Origin: an uncultured Pelagibacteraceae bacterium
GTDB taxonomy: Bacteria > Pseudomonadota > Alphaproteobacteria > Pelagibacterales > Pelagibacteraceae
Direction of reading: 5' to 3'
DNA: 34,696 bases
NCBI GenBank assembly: GCA_902567945.1
Contig: CACFOC010000010.1
Location: 1-34,696, forward strand
A program made the position numbers and the translations under genes. Below, in pieces: positions 34,594 through 34,696 of the stretch. Each line of letters begins with the position of its first letter. The stretch's first letter is position 1. The notes below the pieces were generated by a model. It did no database searches. It saw only the letters and a list, made by a program, of their open reading frames with translations, and was not told where the DNA came from.

Positions 34594-34696
34594 TCATAAT
34601 GGTTTAAATACTACAACAAGAATTATACCTATTAGCAAAACAGTAGGTATTTCGTTGATAATTCTATAAAATTTAGGTGAATAAGAGTTATTATTT
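34594..34696 (-). CDS. hemJ: HemJ-type protoporphyrinogen oxidase, C-terminal fragment (5' end outside window)
   Basis: On the minus strand the last 34 codons before the window edge read SPKFYRIINEIPTVLLIGI then ILVVVFKPL and stop (TGA at 34596-34594). A final membrane helix, preceded by a FR.INE(I/V)PT(V/L)LL motif and ending near KP, is the C-terminus of the HemJ membrane protein that oxidises protoporphyrinogen IX in haem synthesis. The position next to rho matches the hemE-hemH-hemJ-rho order known in alphaproteobacteria. Only the C-terminus is visible, so confidence rests on motif plus position. Confidence 0.8.
   Translation of the reverse strand, partial: NNNSYSPKFYRIINEIPTVLLIGIILVVVFKPL

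Noticed and set aside
1-34696. tRNA/rRNA genes, CRISPR arrays, insertion sequences, phage genes
   Set aside because: Gaps between genes are too short for most of these, and no cloverleaf, repeat-spacer pattern, transposase or integrase sequence was seen in the larger gaps or coding frames.

Overview
The window is very AT-rich, densely packed chromosomal DNA with almost no intergenic space (the largest gap is about 220 bp). It reads as an alphaproteobacterium of the SAR11 (Pelagibacterales) type. The evidence is the Lys/Ile/Asn-rich proteins, ATGA start/stop overlaps, a strongly expressed-looking SAR11-style porin, and the gene order hemJ-rho-mnmE-mnmG-rsmG-parA-parB facing leuS-lptE-holA, which is typical of the origin-proximal region in alphaproteobacteria. 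No rRNA, tRNA, CRISPR, insertion sequence or prophage was seen. Nearly every gene is an identifiable housekeeping gene.

Layout. Positions 1-4794 hold the tail of a polysaccharide deacetylase, then a minus-strand run: a glucosaminidase-domain protein, an Nfu-type Fe-S carrier, trpS and murJ. The malic enzyme maeB (4847-7135) is divergent from murJ. A BON-domain lipoprotein and rsmI (minus) diverge from an LpoA-like periplasmic binding protein (plus), and rdgB converges on the latter. From 10440 to 16570 a plus-strand series carries grpE, dnaK, dnaJ, dapB, nth and a PfkB-family kinase. grpE is interrupted by a one-base frameshift in a run of six A. dnaK has a close match to a heat-shock (RpoH) promoter directly in front of it.

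From 16567 to 20843 there is a compact group: a 37-residue ArfA-like ribosome-rescue gene overlapping a degenerate OmpR-type regulator, an L,D-transpeptidase-like gene, a yggS homologue and a ThiE-like gene whose start codons share one ATGCAT, a bidirectional terminator inside the ThiE-like coding sequence, the porin, and a DUF3576 lipoprotein. Then come leuS-lptE-holA (plus), convergent with mnmE-mnmG-rsmG-parA-parB (minus). A near-perfect parS site lies inside the 5' end of rsmG, which ties the ParABS system to this locus. Between mnmE and rho sit a TPR-sulfotransferase, an O6-alkylguanine-DNA alkyltransferase and a Lon-substrate-binding-domain protein. rho and the 3' end of hemJ close the window.

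Functional themes are protein quality control (GrpE/DnaK/DnaJ, ArfA, a LON-domain protein), envelope building (MurJ, LptE, porin, LpoA-like, BON lipoprotein, glucosaminidase), chromosome segregation (ParABS), tRNA and rRNA modification (MnmE/MnmG, RsmG, RsmI), and DNA or nucleotide repair (Nth, Ogt, RdgB). I saw no obviously new multi-gene system. The most noteworthy items are the minimal arfA, the grpE frameshift, the parS site, the dnaK heat-shock promoter, the shared start codons, and the altered cysteine pattern of Nth.
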